From an uncultured Holophaga sp. (GTDB lineage Bacteria > Acidobacteriota > Holophagae > Holophagales > Holophagaceae): a stretch of 64,000 nt of DNA. Shown in pieces: positions 40,918 to 51,405 of this stretch. Each line of letters opens with the position of its first letter. Position 1 is the stretch's first letter. Position numbers and translations under genes: made by a program. Under the pieces are notes generated by a model that was not told the DNA's origin, made no database searches, and saw only the letters and a list, made by a program, of their open reading frames with translations. The stretch lies in assembly GCF_963677305.1 (NCBI RefSeq), contig NZ_OY781925.1, positions 2,457,501 to 2,521,500 of the forward strand. The letters run 5' to 3'.

Positions 40918-42361
40918 GGGAAACCTCTGCATGGATCTCCCGGAGGAGGGCCGTGAGGCTCTCCCCCAGTTCCCTCACGAGCAGAGGCCCTGGACCGAGA
41001 CGATCCGCCGCCGCTCCGTGGAGCCAGAGGGCCTCGGCCACCGCAGGCTTCAGCGCCCGGACTTCCCCTCCCCCTCGCTTCCAGAGGGCCACCCGGGCGG
41101 CCACCAGCCCAGCCAGAAGATCCCCGGTGCCACCCGTCGAGAGTCCCGGGTGCCCCGTGGGGTTGACCAGGATCCCGGGGGTGCCCCCCCCCGCCACCAG
41201 GCTCTGGGCACCCTTGAGGGCGAGGACCCCCGGCCCGCATGCCACGGCCATGGCCTGGGCCAGCCGCTCGGAGACACGGTGCGAGGGAGGACGCGGAAGC
41301 CCGAAGAGGCGGGCAAACTCCCCTGGGTGGGGCGTGATCACCGTCTGCGGACGGGCCATCCAGCGTGGCCCCTCCCCCGGAAGGAGCGCGCTGGCATCCA
41401 GCACCAGAGGCCCATCCCAGGCCGGGAGATCCTCCACCCCTCCAGGTCCTGCCAGGAGTACGTCCAGATCGGCCGGCAACTGCCCATCCCAGGTCCTCAC
41501 CATGGCCTCGGGCACCTGAACGGCGACCTCCTGCCGGACCTCGGGATCGGTCAGGACCGTGACCAGGCCGGCACCACCCCGGAGCGCACCCAGGGCAGCC
41601 AGGACCGCAGCCCCACCCATGCCCGGACGCCCTGCGCGGATCCCCACATGTCCGAAGTCCCGCTTGTGGGTGTCCCACCGGGCCTCAAGGAGGCAGGTGG
41701 GACGACCCGTCAGAGCGAGGGACGGGGAGGGTGCCTCGGAGAGGGGAATGGGAACGAGGGTGATCTCCCCGCAGTAGTCCCGGGCCGGCCTCAGCCCATG
41801 GCAGAGCTTCAGGTGGCCGAAGCAGGCGGTCCTGTCCGCCCGCAGGACGGGGCCTACGGGATCCGGGGAACTGGGATCCAAGCCCGTGGGGAGGTCCAGG
41901 GCGAGCACCCGGAAAGGCCTGTCGGCGACCGGGAAGGCTGCGATCAGCTCCAGATAGGGACTGCGGAGAGGAAGCCGTGTCCCCAGGCCGAAGAGCCCGT
42001 CCACCACCCATCCCCGGAAGGCCCGCAGGGCCGCCTCCGGATCCCCCAGAGAGCGGTAGCCCCCTCCAAGACCTTCCCAGAGCCTGGCTTGGCGGGCCGC
42101 ATCCCCCTGCCAGGCGGGACGGGGCTCAGCCACCCAGACCTCCACACAGCGCCCCTGAAGGCGCGCCAGCCTCGCCAGGGCCAGGGCATCGCCCCCGTTG
42201 TTGCCCGGCCCGGCCAGGATGTGCAGAGGCTCCTCCACGGGGAGCAGGGCCAACGCGCCGAGGGCAGCATGCTCCTGGAGCACCAGGCTGGGAATCCCCC
42301 AGCCCTCGATGGCCCGGTTCTCCAGGTCAGACATCTCGGCGGCGCTCAACAGCGGGATCAT
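40910..42361 (-). CDS. nnr: Bifunctional NAD(P)H-hydrate epimerase / ADP-dependent dehydratase
   Basis: 483 residues from the ATG at 42361 (a TTG three codons earlier is in frame). The N-terminal epimerase domain has AGPGNNGGDALALARLA and LDLPTGLDPS. The C-terminal ribokinase-like dehydratase has PGMGGAAVLAALGALRGGAGLVTV, VITPHPGEFARLFG, LALKGAQSLVAG and the NPTGHPGLSTGGTGDLLAG phosphate/ADP site. Together they repair the damaged hydrates NADHX and NADPHX. This is the standard fused form. It overlaps tsaE by eight bases. Confidence 0.94.
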   Translation of the reverse strand: MIPLLSAAEMSDLENRAIEGWGIPSLVLQEHAALGALALLPVEEPLHILAGPGNNGGDALALARLARLQGRCVEVWVAEPRPAWQGDAARQARLWEGLGGGYRSLGDPEAALRAFRGWVVDGLFGLGTRLPLRSPYLELIAAFPVADRPFRVLALDLPTGLDPSSPDPVGPVLRADRTACFGHLKLCHGLRPARDYCGEITLVPIPLSEAPSPSLALTGRPTCLLEARWDTHKRDFGHVGIRAGRPGMGGAAVLAALGALRGGAGLVTVLTDPEVRQEVAVQVPEAMVRTWDGQLPADLDVLLAGPGGVEDLPAWDGPLVLDASALLPGEGPRWMARPQTVITPHPGEFARLFGLPRPPSHRVSERLAQAMAVACGPGVLALKGAQSLVAGGGTPGILVNPTGHPGLSTGGTGDLLAGLVAARVALWKRGGGEVRALKPAVAEALWLHGAAADRLGPGPLLVRELGESLTALLREIHAEVSHA

Positions 42362-42371
42362 GGGTATCAAC

Positions 42372-42818
42372 CTAGCACGCCTCCAGCTGGCGGAGCCGTT
42401 CGCGCACAGCCACCGTCACCCTGGCCAGCTCCCCTTCGGCCTGCAGCAGGATCAGCTCCGCCTCCGGAGCCTCGACCCCCTCCTCCATACGCCTCCCAAG
42501 GTCAGCCAGCAGCAGGGCTCCGAGGGTGCCTGCATTGGCCTTGAGATCGTGGGCGAGGCGGCGCACCCGGCCTTGGTCCCCTGAAGCCACCGCCTCCCGG
42601 AGCTGTGCCATGCGGGGACCCGCATCCCTTGTGAAGGCTTCCACCAGCTCGGCGACGGCCCCGGGCCCCGCCACACTCTCCAGGTAATGAAGCCCTTTCC
42701 AGGTGGCCGGGTCCAACCCGTCCCCCCCCTGAGAGGAGGGCGGCACGATGTCATTTCCGGGCTCGCCAGCCAAATCGAAACCTCCAGAAGTGTCAGGAGC
42801 TTGTGTCGGGAGATCCAT
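42372..42818 (-). CDS. Histidine phosphotransfer (Hpt) domain protein
   Basis: 148 residues. After ~35 residues of low-complexity lead the four-helix Hpt domain runs to the end. The phospho-accepting histidine lies in RRLAHDLKANAGTLGALLLADLGRRME, where most family members read AHxLKGSAxxxGA. It relays phosphate between hybrid kinases and response regulators. It is free-standing; a SixA-like phosphatase gene at 33598 and an orphan kinase at 61492 are the only possible partners seen here. The stop lies ten bases from the start of nnr. Confidence 0.85.
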   Translation of the reverse strand: MDLPTQAPDTSGGFDLAGEPGNDIVPPSSQGGDGLDPATWKGLHYLESVAGPGAVAELVEAFTRDAGPRMAQLREAVASGDQGRVRRLAHDLKANAGTLGALLLADLGRRMEEGVEAPEAELILLQAEGELARVTVAVRERLRQLEAC

Positions 42819-42845
42819 CGATCTCGACCGGCGGCGACTTGAGAT

Positions 42846-43196
42846 TCAGACCATCCGTCCACCCATGGGAGTGCCCCCCAGCAGGTGGAAATGGAGATGG
42901 AAGACGGTCTGCCCGGCGTCGGGACCACAGTTGGAGACCAGGCGCCAGCCACTGTCGGCGACCCCGAAGCGACCGGCCAGCTCCCTGGCCACCATCCCGA
43001 TGTGCGCCAGACAGGCCGAGCGCGCCTCGGTGAGTTCGTTCAGACCGCTGAAGTGCTCGCGGGGGATGAGGATGAGGTGAACCGGCGCCTGGGGGGCGAT
43101 GTCCTTGAACACCACGACCTGCTCGTCCTCGTGGACAATGGTGGAAGGAATCTGCTTCGCGGCAATCTTGCAGAAGATGCAGTTCGGATCGGACAT
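42846..43196 (-). CDS. HIT-family (HINT-like) nucleotide-binding protein
   Basis: 116 residues. The N-terminal CIFCKIAAKQIPSTIVHEDEQVVVFKDI and the histidine triad HLHFHLLGG near the C-terminus define a HINT hydrolase, which removes AMP from amine-linked nucleotides. The two N-terminal cysteines (CxxC) may bind zinc with histidines. It is divergent from trmL with ten bases between the start codons, so their promoters must overlap each other's coding region. Confidence 0.94.
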   Translation of the reverse strand: MSDPNCIFCKIAAKQIPSTIVHEDEQVVVFKDIAPQAPVHLILIPREHFSGLNELTEARSACLAHIGMVARELAGRFGVADSGWRLVSNCGPDAGQTVFHLHFHLLGGTPMGGRMV

Positions 43197-43206
43197 CGGG
43201 GGCTCC

Positions 43207-43662
43207 TTGTTTCACATCATCTTGCATCAACCGGAAATCCCGCAGAACACCGGAAGCATCGGCCGCCTCTGCGTCTCCACCGGCAACGCCCTCCATCTGG
43301 TCCACCCCCTGGGCTTCGACACCTCCGACTATTACCTGCGACGGGCCGGCCTGGATTACTGGGAGAAGCTCGCCCCCACCCACTACACGGACTGGGAGGA
43401 CCTCCTCCAGCGCTGTCCGGCCAAGCGGCTCTGGCTGGCCTCCACCAAGGGCAACCTGGCCCACACCGAGGTCCCCTTCGAGAAGGGCGATGGCATCGTC
43501 CTGGGCTGCGAGACCCGGGGCCTGCCCGAGGAGATCCTGGCCGCCCACGCCGAACGGCTCGTCCGCATCCCCATGCCCGGGGAGTTCCACCGGAGCCTCA
43601 ATCAGGCCCAGGCCGCCGCCATCCTCCTCTATGAGGCCCTGAGGCAGCTCAAGGCATGGTAA
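43207..43662 (+). CDS. trmL: tRNA (cytidine(34)-2'-O)-methyltransferase
   Basis: 151 residues from a TTG at 43207, chosen because family proteins begin [21 protein letters not shown]. It is a single-domain SPOUT enzyme with the trefoil knot: [14 protein letters not shown] and [24 protein letters not shown]. TrmL uses S-adenosylmethionine to methylate the 2'-OH of the wobble base of tRNA-Leu. E. coli TrmL has nearly the same length. A longer in-frame reading overlaps the HIT gene on the other strand. It ends ten bases before the sigma-54 activator gene. Confidence 0.9.
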   Translation: MFHIILHQPEIPQNTGSIGRLCVSTGNALHLVHPLGFDTSDYYLRRAGLDYWEKLAPTHYTDWEDLLQRCPAKRLWLASTKGNLAHTEVPFEKGDGIVLGCETRGLPEEILAAHAERLVRIPMPGEFHRSLNQAQAAAILLYEALRQLKAW

Positions 43663-43672
43663 AGTCACGCCC

Positions 43673-45145
43673 ATGGGTCACGTCGGTGTAACCTCGAATC
43701 CTGATCTCCTGCTGGACATTTCGCGCAACCTGGCGAGATACGCCCAGGTGGAGGATGCCTGCAGCGCAATACTGGAGATCCTTGAGTCGACAGGCTCCTT
43801 CGAGCAGCTCACCCTCTGTATCCTGGACCGGACCTCAGGCGAACTGCGGGTGGCCACCACCAGCGATCCAGACCTGAACACGGGGGACCGGGTCCGCCTG
43901 GGGGTGGGCCCCCTGGGCCGGGTCTTTGAAAGCCGCGAACCTGCCACCGAAGCGAGGACGGGGGGCGTCTTCATGGCGGTTCCCGCCATCGCCGGTGAGT
44001 CCACCGTGGGTGTCGTGGCCGGCTTCCGCAAAGGCAAGACCGCCGCCAAGGCGGACCAGGGCATCCTGGAATCCGTGGCGACCATGCTCTCCGATGCCCT
44101 GAGGCTCCGGAAGCGGATCCGGGACGGCATCATGACCGAGCTCCAGGACCGGGAGCCCCGGGAGCCCCAGCGGAAGGAGGTGGCTCCCTCGTCCAATATC
44201 GTGGGCAGTTCTGACGCCATGAAAGGCGTCTTCCAGCTCATCCAGGGCGTGGCCACCACCGACGCCACCGTCCTGATCCTGGGAGAGTCCGGCACCGGCA
44301 AGGAACTCGTGGCCCGGGAGATCCATACCACCAGCCGCAGGGCTGGCGGCCCCTTCGTGGCCATCAACTGCGCCGCCCTGCCCGAGTCCATCATCGAAAG
44401 CGAGCTCTTCGGCCATGAGAAGGGCGCCTTCACCGGAGCCGTCTCCTCCCGCAAGGGCCGCTTCGAGCAGGCCGATGGGGGCACCATCTTCCTGGATGAG
44501 GTGGGCGAGCTGCCCCTGGCGGTCCAGGCCAAGCTGCTGCGTGTCCTCCAGGAGCGCACCTTCGACCGGGTCGGCGGGGACAAGCCCATCAAGACCGATA
44601 CCCGGGTGCTCGCCGCCACCAACCGCGATCTGGAGGCCGGCATCAAGGCCGGAACCTTCCGGGAGGACCTCTACTGGCGCCTCAATGTCTTCCCCATCTG
44701 CCTGCCCCCACTCCGGGCGCGCCGCAGTGACATCATCCTCCTGGCGGACTACTTCGCGGAGAAGCACGCCCATGCCCATGGCAAGGACATCCGCCGCATC
44801 TCCAGCCCAGCCATCGACCTCCTCATCAGTTATCACTGGCCCGGCAACGTCCGGGAGCTGGAGAACTGCATCGAGCGGGCCGTGATCCTCAGCACGGACG
44901 CCGTGATCCACTCCTATCACCTGCCCCCCAGCCTCCAGTCAGGAGAGAGCTCGGACACCGCCCCCTCCTCCACCCTGGAGGCCGCCGTCTCCCGCTTGGA
45001 GAAGGAAATGCTGATGGAGGCCCTCAAGATGACCAGCGGCAACATGGCCGCCGCCGCCCGGCGCCTGGGCATCACCGAACGGCAGATGGGCTTCCGGGTC
45101 CATCGCTACGGTATCGACTGGCACCGATATCGTACAAAAAAGTAG
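43673..45145 (+). CDS. Sigma-54-dependent activator (GAF-AAA-Fis), NifA/NtrC-like
   Basis: 490 residues. A GAF sensor domain (about 15-150) has no phospho-receiver. The AAA+ domain carries Walker A GESGTGKE (205-212), the sigma-54-contact loop GAFTGA (251-256) and Walker [14 protein letters not shown] Fis-type helix-turn-helix ends the protein ([29 protein letters not shown]). The domain plan is that of NifA. It opens sigma-54 promoters with ATP. Directly downstream are glnN and two amt-glnK cassettes with -24/-12 elements, so it probably activates ammonium assimilation. The GAF domain may bind PII or a small ligand. Confidence 0.93.
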   Translation: MGHVGVTSNPDLLLDISRNLARYAQVEDACSAILEILESTGSFEQLTLCILDRTSGELRVATTSDPDLNTGDRVRLGVGPLGRVFESREPATEARTGGVFMAVPAIAGESTVGVVAGFRKGKTAAKADQGILESVATMLSDALRLRKRIRDGIMTELQDREPREPQRKEVAPSSNIVGSSDAMKGVFQLIQGVATTDATVLILGESGTGKELVAREIHTTSRRAGGPFVAINCAALPESIIESELFGHEKGAFTGAVSSRKGRFEQADGGTIFLDEVGELPLAVQAKLLRVLQERTFDRVGGDKPIKTDTRVLAATNRDLEAGIKAGTFREDLYWRLNVFPICLPPLRARRSDIILLADYFAEKHAHAHGKDIRRISSPAIDLLISYHWPGNVRELENCIERAVILSTDAVIHSYHLPPSLQSGESSDTAPSSTLEAAVSRLEKEMLMEALKMTSGNMAAAARRLGITERQMGFRVHRYGIDWHRYRTKK

Positions 45146-45170
45146 GAAACTCGCGGTTTCCAACATTTTT
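45135..45170 (+). terminator. Hairpin terminator after the activator gene
   Basis: GGAAAC (45145-45150) pairs with GTTTCC (45156-45161). Outer ACAAAAA/TTTTTGT arms extend the symmetry. T5 follows. The stem begins at the last base of the stop codon. Confidence 0.65.
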
Positions 45171-45242
45171 GTAACACCAATCTTTATATCCGAGACAAAC
45201 CCTGCGCGACTGTTGGCTGCAGTTTATTGACAGCTCCGCAAT

Positions 45243-45258
45243 TGGCACGCTTCCTGAT
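45243..45258 (+). promoter_or_regulatory. Sigma-54-like promoter of glnN
   Basis: TGGCACGCTTCCTGAT keeps the full -24 box TGGCACG and the correct spacing. The -12 dinucleotide is GA instead of GC, so it is an imperfect match. It lies 44 bases before the glnN ATG and 98 bases after the activator gene. No TGT-N10-ACA NifA site was found nearby. Confidence 0.5.
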
Positions 45259-45302
45259 TCAACATGGTCTAGCTGGACCTTTTCCCAGAGGAGAAAACCC
45301 AA

Positions 45303-47426
<2,124 letters not shown>

Positions 47427-47433
47427 GAGCTTT

Positions 47434-47484
47434 CCGGAAAAGCGACAGCCTCCCTTCGGGGAGGCTGTCGCTTTTCCGGGAAAA
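47434..47484 (+). terminator. Very long intrinsic terminator of glnN
   Basis: A perfect 21-bp stem (47434-47454 with 47459-47479) closed by a TTCG tetraloop ends the message 8 bases past the stop codon. An A-run rather than T-run follows on the plus strand; A/T tracts lie inside the stem. UUCG loops are exceptionally stable in RNA. Confidence 0.85.
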
Positions 47485-47566
47485 AGTCACACAAATCGAG
47501 GGTTCACCCACAACAGACCCGTTCCTACATGAACACACAGCCTCCTGGAATCCAGCTTCTCATCCG

Positions 47567-47588
47567 ACAATTTCCGTAATAAAATTGT
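47567..47588. promoter_or_regulatory. Inverted repeat in the amt1 promoter region
   Basis: ACAATTT (47567-47573) and AAATTGT (47582-47588) flank an 8-base spacer that contains a -10-like TAATAA. The repeat lies about 100 bp upstream of amt1. No sigma-54 element was found here, so amt1 may use a different promoter from amt2. A further leader hairpin (GCCCGCACCC, 47640-47649, with 47656-47665) lies just before the gene. Confidence 0.4.
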
Positions 47589-47688
47589 AACCGGGACAGG
47601 ACGACCCCCGGAACCGGGGCCGCCCTCTTGGGATGATCCGCCCGCACCCGCACAGGGGTGCGGGCACTGTCATGGATGGGAAACACGC

Positions 47689-49032
47689 ATGCTCCGAAGA
47701 CTCCTGCCAAGCCGCCGTTGGCTGCGCTATCTCCCCCTGCTCCTCATGGCCGCCCTTCCGGCCCTCGCCCATGACAACACCCCCCACCCCAACGACTCCG
47801 GGGCCGAGGCCTGGATGCTCACCTCCACCACCCTGGTGCTCCTCATGGTGCCCGGGCTCGCCATGTTCTACGGCGGCCTGGTCCGGACCAAGAATGTCCT
47901 GGGCACCATGATGCAGTCCTTTGCTGCACTGGCGGTCATCGGCGTCCTCTGGGCCTTCATCGGCTATGCCATCTGCTTCGGATCCAACATCTGGCACGGC
48001 TTCCTCGGCTGGGACCGCAGCCTGGTCTGGCTGGACGGCATCGACAGCACCATCATGTCCGTCAACATCCCCGAGTATGTCTACGCCATGTTCCAGGGCA
48101 AGTTCGCCATCATCACCCCGGCGGTCATCGCAGGTGCCGTGGCAGAGCGCATCACCTTCAAGGGCTGGATGGCCTTCATCGCCCTCTGGTTCCTGGTGGT
48201 CTACGCCCCCCTCTGCCACTGGGTCTGGGCGCAGGACGGCTGGCTCTACACCATGGGCGCCAAGGGGCTCATCGACTTCGCCGGCGGCACGGTGGTGGAG
48301 ATCTGCTCGGGCGTGAGCGGCCTCACCCTGGCCCTCTACCTCGGCGCCCGGCATGGCTACCCCAAGACCGCCATGCCCCCCAACAACCTCACCATGACCC
48401 TCATCGGCGCGGGCCTCCTCTGGGTGGGCTGGTTTGGATTCAACGCAGGCTCCTCCGTCGCCTCCAACCTCGACACCGCCCGGGCCCTGTGCATGACCCA
48501 GGTGGCCGCCGCCGCCGGTGCCCTCACCTGGGTGCTCATCGAGAGCATCCGCGATGAGCACGCCACCAGCCTGGGCATGGCCTCCGGCATCCTGGCGGGT
48601 CTGGTGGCCATCACCCCCGCGGCGGGTGTAGTCAAGGTACAGGGCGCGGTGATCCTGGGTGTCGCAGCCTCTTTCGCCTGCTACTACATGATCCAGGTGA
48701 AGAACAGGCTCGGATACGACGATTCCCTGGATGTCTTCGGTGTCCATGGCGTGGCCGGCATCGTGGGCACCCTCCTGTTGACCTTTTTCATCCGTCCCTC
48801 CTGGTGGCACGAGGCCGGACAGAAGATCGCCGGGTGGGGCATCGGGCAGCAGTTCAAGGTTCAGCTGCTGGGCGTCCTGACCACGATCGTCTTTACCGCC
48901 ATCGGCACCCTGGTGGTGGCTTTCATCGTCCAGAAGCTCATTGGCCTCCGCGTCTCAGACTCGGTCGAAAAGACCGGCCTGGACCACGAGATCCACGGCG
49001 AGCGCGGCTACAATCTCACCAACCTCAACTAG
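47689..49032 (+). CDS. amt: Ammonium transporter Amt1 with Glu in place of the first pore histidine
   Basis: 447 residues: a signal-peptide-like N-terminus (about 1-27), then eleven membrane segments of the Amt/Mep/Rh family. Conserved stretches include GLAMFYGGLVRTKN, FAIITPAVIAGAVAERI, FNAGSSVASNLDT and DVFGVHGVAGIVG. The second pore histidine is present (His353), but the first of the twin-His pair is Glu204: GGTVVEICSG where most Amts read GGTVVHI. The same change is known in fungal Mep1/Mep3-type transporters. The protein moves ammonium across the inner membrane. glnK follows eight bases downstream, the classic amt-glnK pair. Confidence 0.95.
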   Translation: MLRRLLPSRRWLRYLPLLLMAALPALAHDNTPHPNDSGAEAWMLTSTTLVLLMVPGLAMFYGGLVRTKNVLGTMMQSFAALAVIGVLWAFIGYAICFGSNIWHGFLGWDRSLVWLDGIDSTIMSVNIPEYVYAMFQGKFAIITPAVIAGAVAERITFKGWMAFIALWFLVVYAPLCHWVWAQDGWLYTMGAKGLIDFAGGTVVEICSGVSGLTLALYLGARHGYPKTAMPPNNLTMTLIGAGLLWVGWFGFNAGSSVASNLDTARALCMTQVAAAAGALTWVLIESIRDEHATSLGMASGILAGLVAITPAAGVVKVQGAVILGVAASFACYYMIQVKNRLGYDDSLDVFGVHGVAGIVGTLLLTFFIRPSWWHEAGQKIAGWGIGQQFKVQLLGVLTTIVFTAIGTLVVAFIVQKLIGLRVSDSVEKTGLDHEIHGERGYNLTNLN

Positions 49033-49040
49033 GGGGCGCC

Positions 49041-49382
49041 ATGAAGCTCATCACCGCCATCATCAAGGAAGAGATGCTGGACGAAGTCCGCGAGGCCCTC
49101 ATCGCTGTCGAGATCGAGCGCATCACCGTCGCCCGGGTCAGCGGCCATGGCCGGCAACAGGAGATCTTCGTCCAGCGGGGCAAGACCATCATCCCCAACC
49201 TGATCGCCAAGGTGCAGATCATGATTGCCTGCAACGACGAGTTCGAGGATCTGATCATCAACACCATCGTGAAGCATGCCCGGGTGGAGGGCGGCAGCGT
49301 GGGCGACGGAAAGATCTTCGTCCAGGAACTGAAGGAGTGCATCCGGATCCGTACCGGCGAGCGGGGGGGGCAGGCCATCTGA
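49041..49382 (+). CDS. glnK: PII signal-transduction protein (GlnK type) without T-loop Tyr
   Basis: 113 residues beginning MKLITAIIKEEMLDEVREAL. The B-loop GSVGDGKIFV and C-terminal RIRTGE are PII signatures that bind ATP/ADP and 2-oxoglutarate. The T-loop reads GRQQEIFVQRGKTIIPN; the uridylylated Tyr51 of enteric GlnK/GlnB falls at Gln45 here, so GlnD-type modification at that site is not possible. It is expected to plug the Amt channel encoded just upstream when nitrogen is plentiful. GGGGGCGCC precedes the ATG. Confidence 0.93.
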   Translation: MKLITAIIKEEMLDEVREALIAVEIERITVARVSGHGRQQEIFVQRGKTIIPNLIAKVQIMIACNDEFEDLIINTIVKHARVEGGSVGDGKIFVQELKECIRIRTGERGGQAI

Positions 49383-49388
49383 CCCCCC

Positions 49389-49412
49389 ATTCGCGACATA
49401 ATTGTCGCGAAT
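49389..49412. repeat. Perfect 10-bp inverted repeat after glnK1
   Basis: ATTCGCGACA (49389-49398), TAAT spacer, TGTCGCGAAT (49403-49412). It lies seven bases past the glnK1 stop, with no T-run after it. It could be a regulator site or an mRNA 3'-end hairpin. Confidence 0.5.
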
Positions 49413-49437
49413 TCACCATATCCTCCATTTTTGTATG

Positions 49438-49468
49438 ATCAGGCCCCCCCATGGGGCCTGATTTGCTT
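49438..49468 (+). terminator. Intrinsic terminator after the first amt-glnK cassette
   Basis: ATCAGGCCCC (49438-49447), loop CCCAT, GGGGCCTGAT (49453-49462), then TTGCTT. It separates the two amt-glnK transcripts. Confidence 0.75.
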
Positions 49469-49500
49469 ACAAATCGTTATAAATCAGCTAAAACAGTAAT

Positions 49501-49516
49501 TGGCACAAAGTCTGCT
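49501..49516 (+). promoter_or_regulatory. Sigma-54 promoter of amt2-glnK2
   Basis: TGGCACAAAGTCTGCT has the -24 GG and -12 GC at exactly ten bases apart and good flanks (TGGCAC, CTGCT). Transcription would start near 49527, leaving a leader of about 170 bases before the amt2 ATG. Confidence 0.75.
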
Positions 49517-49699
49517 CTTCTGTGGGAGTCATGAAAGTCACCCTGAGGAAGGAAATGCTCCCATCACCCAGATCAACCCCCCCGCCCAGATGGAGTTGAC
49601 CTTGGTGTCGGGTTGAGCCTCCCCCCCAGAGCCTCCCCACCGCCACCCCTTGCGAGCCACCCCGGAGTGGGTAGGCCTCGTTCAGCAGAAGAGAGTCCC

Positions 49700-51046
49700 A
49701 TGAGTCCAAGCCCCAGCCTCGGAAGGCGTATCTCGCGCATCCTCCCCCTGTTGCTCCTGGCCGCCGTGCCGGCCCTGGCCCAGACCCCGGCCCCCACCCC
49801 AGTCAACGACTCGGGAGCCACTTCGTGGATGCTGACCTCCACCACCCTGGTCCTCCTCATGGTCCCAGGCTTGGCCCTGTTCTATGGCGGTCTGGTGCGG
49901 ACCAAGAACGTCCTGGCCACCATGATGAACTCCTTCGCCTCCATGGCCGTCGTGGGTGTGCTCTGGGCCATCGTGGGCTACTCCCTCAGCTTCGGTCCCA
50001 ATGCCCTTGGCGGCCTCATCGGCTGGGACAAGGGCCTTGTCCTCCTACGCTCCATCGACCACACCATCATGTCCTCCAACGTGCCGGAGTACGTCTTCGC
50101 CATGTTCCAGGGCAAGTTCGCCATCATCACCCCTGCCCTCATCGCAGGTGCCGTGGCCGAGCGCATCTCCTTCAAGGGCTGGCTGGCCTTCATCACCCTC
50201 TGGGTCATCCTGGTCTACTGCCCCCTCTGCCACTGGGTCTGGGCGGGTGATGGATTCTTCTTCAACATGGGAGCCAAGGGCGCCATCGACTTCGCCGGCG
50301 GCACCGTGGTCCACATCTCTTCCGGCATCAGCGGCCTGACCCTGGCCCTCTACCTGGGTGCCCGCCATGGCTACCCCAAGACCGCCATGCCCCCCAACAA
50401 CCTCACCATGGTCATGCTCGGCGCCGGGCTCCTGTGGGTGGGCTGGTTCGGCTTCAACGCCGGCTCCTCCGTGGCCTCCAACCTGGATACCGCCCGTGCC
50501 CTCTGCGTGACCCAGGTCTCCGCCGCCGCTGGTGCCCTCACCTGGGTGCTCATCGAGACCATCCGGGATGAGAAGCCCACCAGCCTGGGCATGGCCTCGG
50601 GCATCCTGGCCGGCCTGGTCGCCATCACCCCCGCCGCTGGCGTCGTCCAGGTGGGTGGCGCCATCTGCCTGGGCATCATCGCCTCCATCGGCTGCTTCTT
50701 CATGATCCAGCTCAAGAACAAGCTCGGCTACGACGACACCCTGGACGCCTTCGGCGTGCACGGCACCGGCGGCATCCTGGGCGCCATCCTCCTGGTCTTC
50801 TTCATCCGCGACTCCTGGTGGGTCGAGGCCGGCCAGAAGGTCGCCGGCTGGGGCGTGGCCAAGCAGCTCATGGTCCAGCTCACGGCCGTCGGCACCACCA
50901 TCGCCTTCTCCGTGGTCATGACCCTGATCATCGCCTACATCGTCCAGAAGACCATCGGGCTCCGCGTCAGTGCAACCGTCGAAGGCACCGGTCTTGACCA
51001 CGAACTGCACGGCGAGCGCGGCTACGGCCTCACCCACCTGAACTGA
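49700..51046 (+). CDS. amt: Ammonium transporter Amt2 with canonical twin histidines
   Basis: 448 residues from the ATG at 49700, chosen because it gives a clean signal peptide (RRISRILPLLLLAAVPALAQ). Longer in-frame readings start in a C-rich, non-hydrophobic leader. Eleven membrane segments follow. Both pore histidines are present: His205 in GGTVVHISSG and His354 in AFGVHGTGGIL. It is closely similar to Amt1 along its whole length, so the pair arose by duplication of an amt-glnK unit. The cytoplasmic tail (TGLDHELHGERGYGLTHLN) matches Amt1 and may contact PII. It lies behind a good sigma-54 promoter. Confidence 0.95.
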   Translation: MSPSPSLGRRISRILPLLLLAAVPALAQTPAPTPVNDSGATSWMLTSTTLVLLMVPGLALFYGGLVRTKNVLATMMNSFASMAVVGVLWAIVGYSLSFGPNALGGLIGWDKGLVLLRSIDHTIMSSNVPEYVFAMFQGKFAIITPALIAGAVAERISFKGWLAFITLWVILVYCPLCHWVWAGDGFFFNMGAKGAIDFAGGTVVHISSGISGLTLALYLGARHGYPKTAMPPNNLTMVMLGAGLLWVGWFGFNAGSSVASNLDTARALCVTQVSAAAGALTWVLIETIRDEKPTSLGMASGILAGLVAITPAAGVVQVGGAICLGIIASIGCFFMIQLKNKLGYDDTLDAFGVHGTGGILGAILLVFFIRDSWWVEAGQKVAGWGVAKQLMVQLTAVGTTIAFSVVMTLIIAYIVQKTIGLRVSATVEGTGLDHELHGERGYGLTHLN

Positions 51047-51057
51047 TCGGAGACGCC

Positions 51058-51399
51058 ATGAAGCTCATCACCGCCATCATCAAGGAAGAAAAGCTCGACG
51101 AGGTCCGTGAGGCCCTCATCGCCGCCGAGATCGAGCGCATCACGGTGTCCCGCGTCAGCGGCCATGGACGCCAGCAGGAGATCGTGGTCCAGCGCGGCAA
51201 GACCATCATCCCCAACCTGATCCCCAAGGTTCAGATCACCATCGCCTGCAACGACGAGTTCGAGGATCTCATCGTCAACACCATCCTCACCACCGCCCGG
51301 GTGGACGGCGGCAGCGTCGGCGACGGCAAGATCTTTGTGGTCGACCTCAAAGAGTGCATCCGGATCCGGACCGGCGAAGAGGGTGGCCAGGCCATCTGA
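51058..51399 (+). CDS. glnK: Second PII protein (GlnK type) without T-loop Tyr
   Basis: 113 residues, nearly identical in plan to the first PII (MKLITAIIKEEKLDEVREALIAAEIERITV). The T-loop is GRQQEIVVQRGKTIIPN, again with Gln45 where enteric proteins have the uridylylated Tyr. B-loop GSVGDGKIFV and RIRTGEEGGQAI are intact. It is 11 bases downstream of amt2 with a GGAGACGCC site. Differences from the first PII (K12, A23, V43, P56) may tune pairing with its own Amt. Confidence 0.93.
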   Translation: MKLITAIIKEEKLDEVREALIAAEIERITVSRVSGHGRQQEIVVQRGKTIIPNLIPKVQITIACNDEFEDLIVNTILTTARVDGGSVGDGKIFVVDLKECIRIRTGEEGGQAI

Positions 51400-51405
51400 T
51401 TCAGA

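Larger units (their letters stand above)
49383..49699. promoter_or_regulatory. 317-bp gap between the two amt-glnK cassettes
   Basis: No gene is seen. In order it holds an inverted repeat (49389-49412), a terminator (49438-49468), a sigma-54 promoter (49501-49516) and about 180 bp of leader with C-rich runs before amt2, in which I recognise nothing further. Confidence 0.6.

Noticed and set aside
45146..45302. NifA enhancer site TGT-N10-ACA before glnN
   Set aside because: Only a TGT-N16-ACA arrangement is present; the spacing does not fit NifA sites.
47486..47688. Sigma-54 promoter and NtrC site before amt1
   Set aside because: No GG-N10-GC element with acceptable flanks; the GCACC/GGTGC hairpin at 47640-47665 has the wrong spacing for NtrC and is more likely a leader hairpin.
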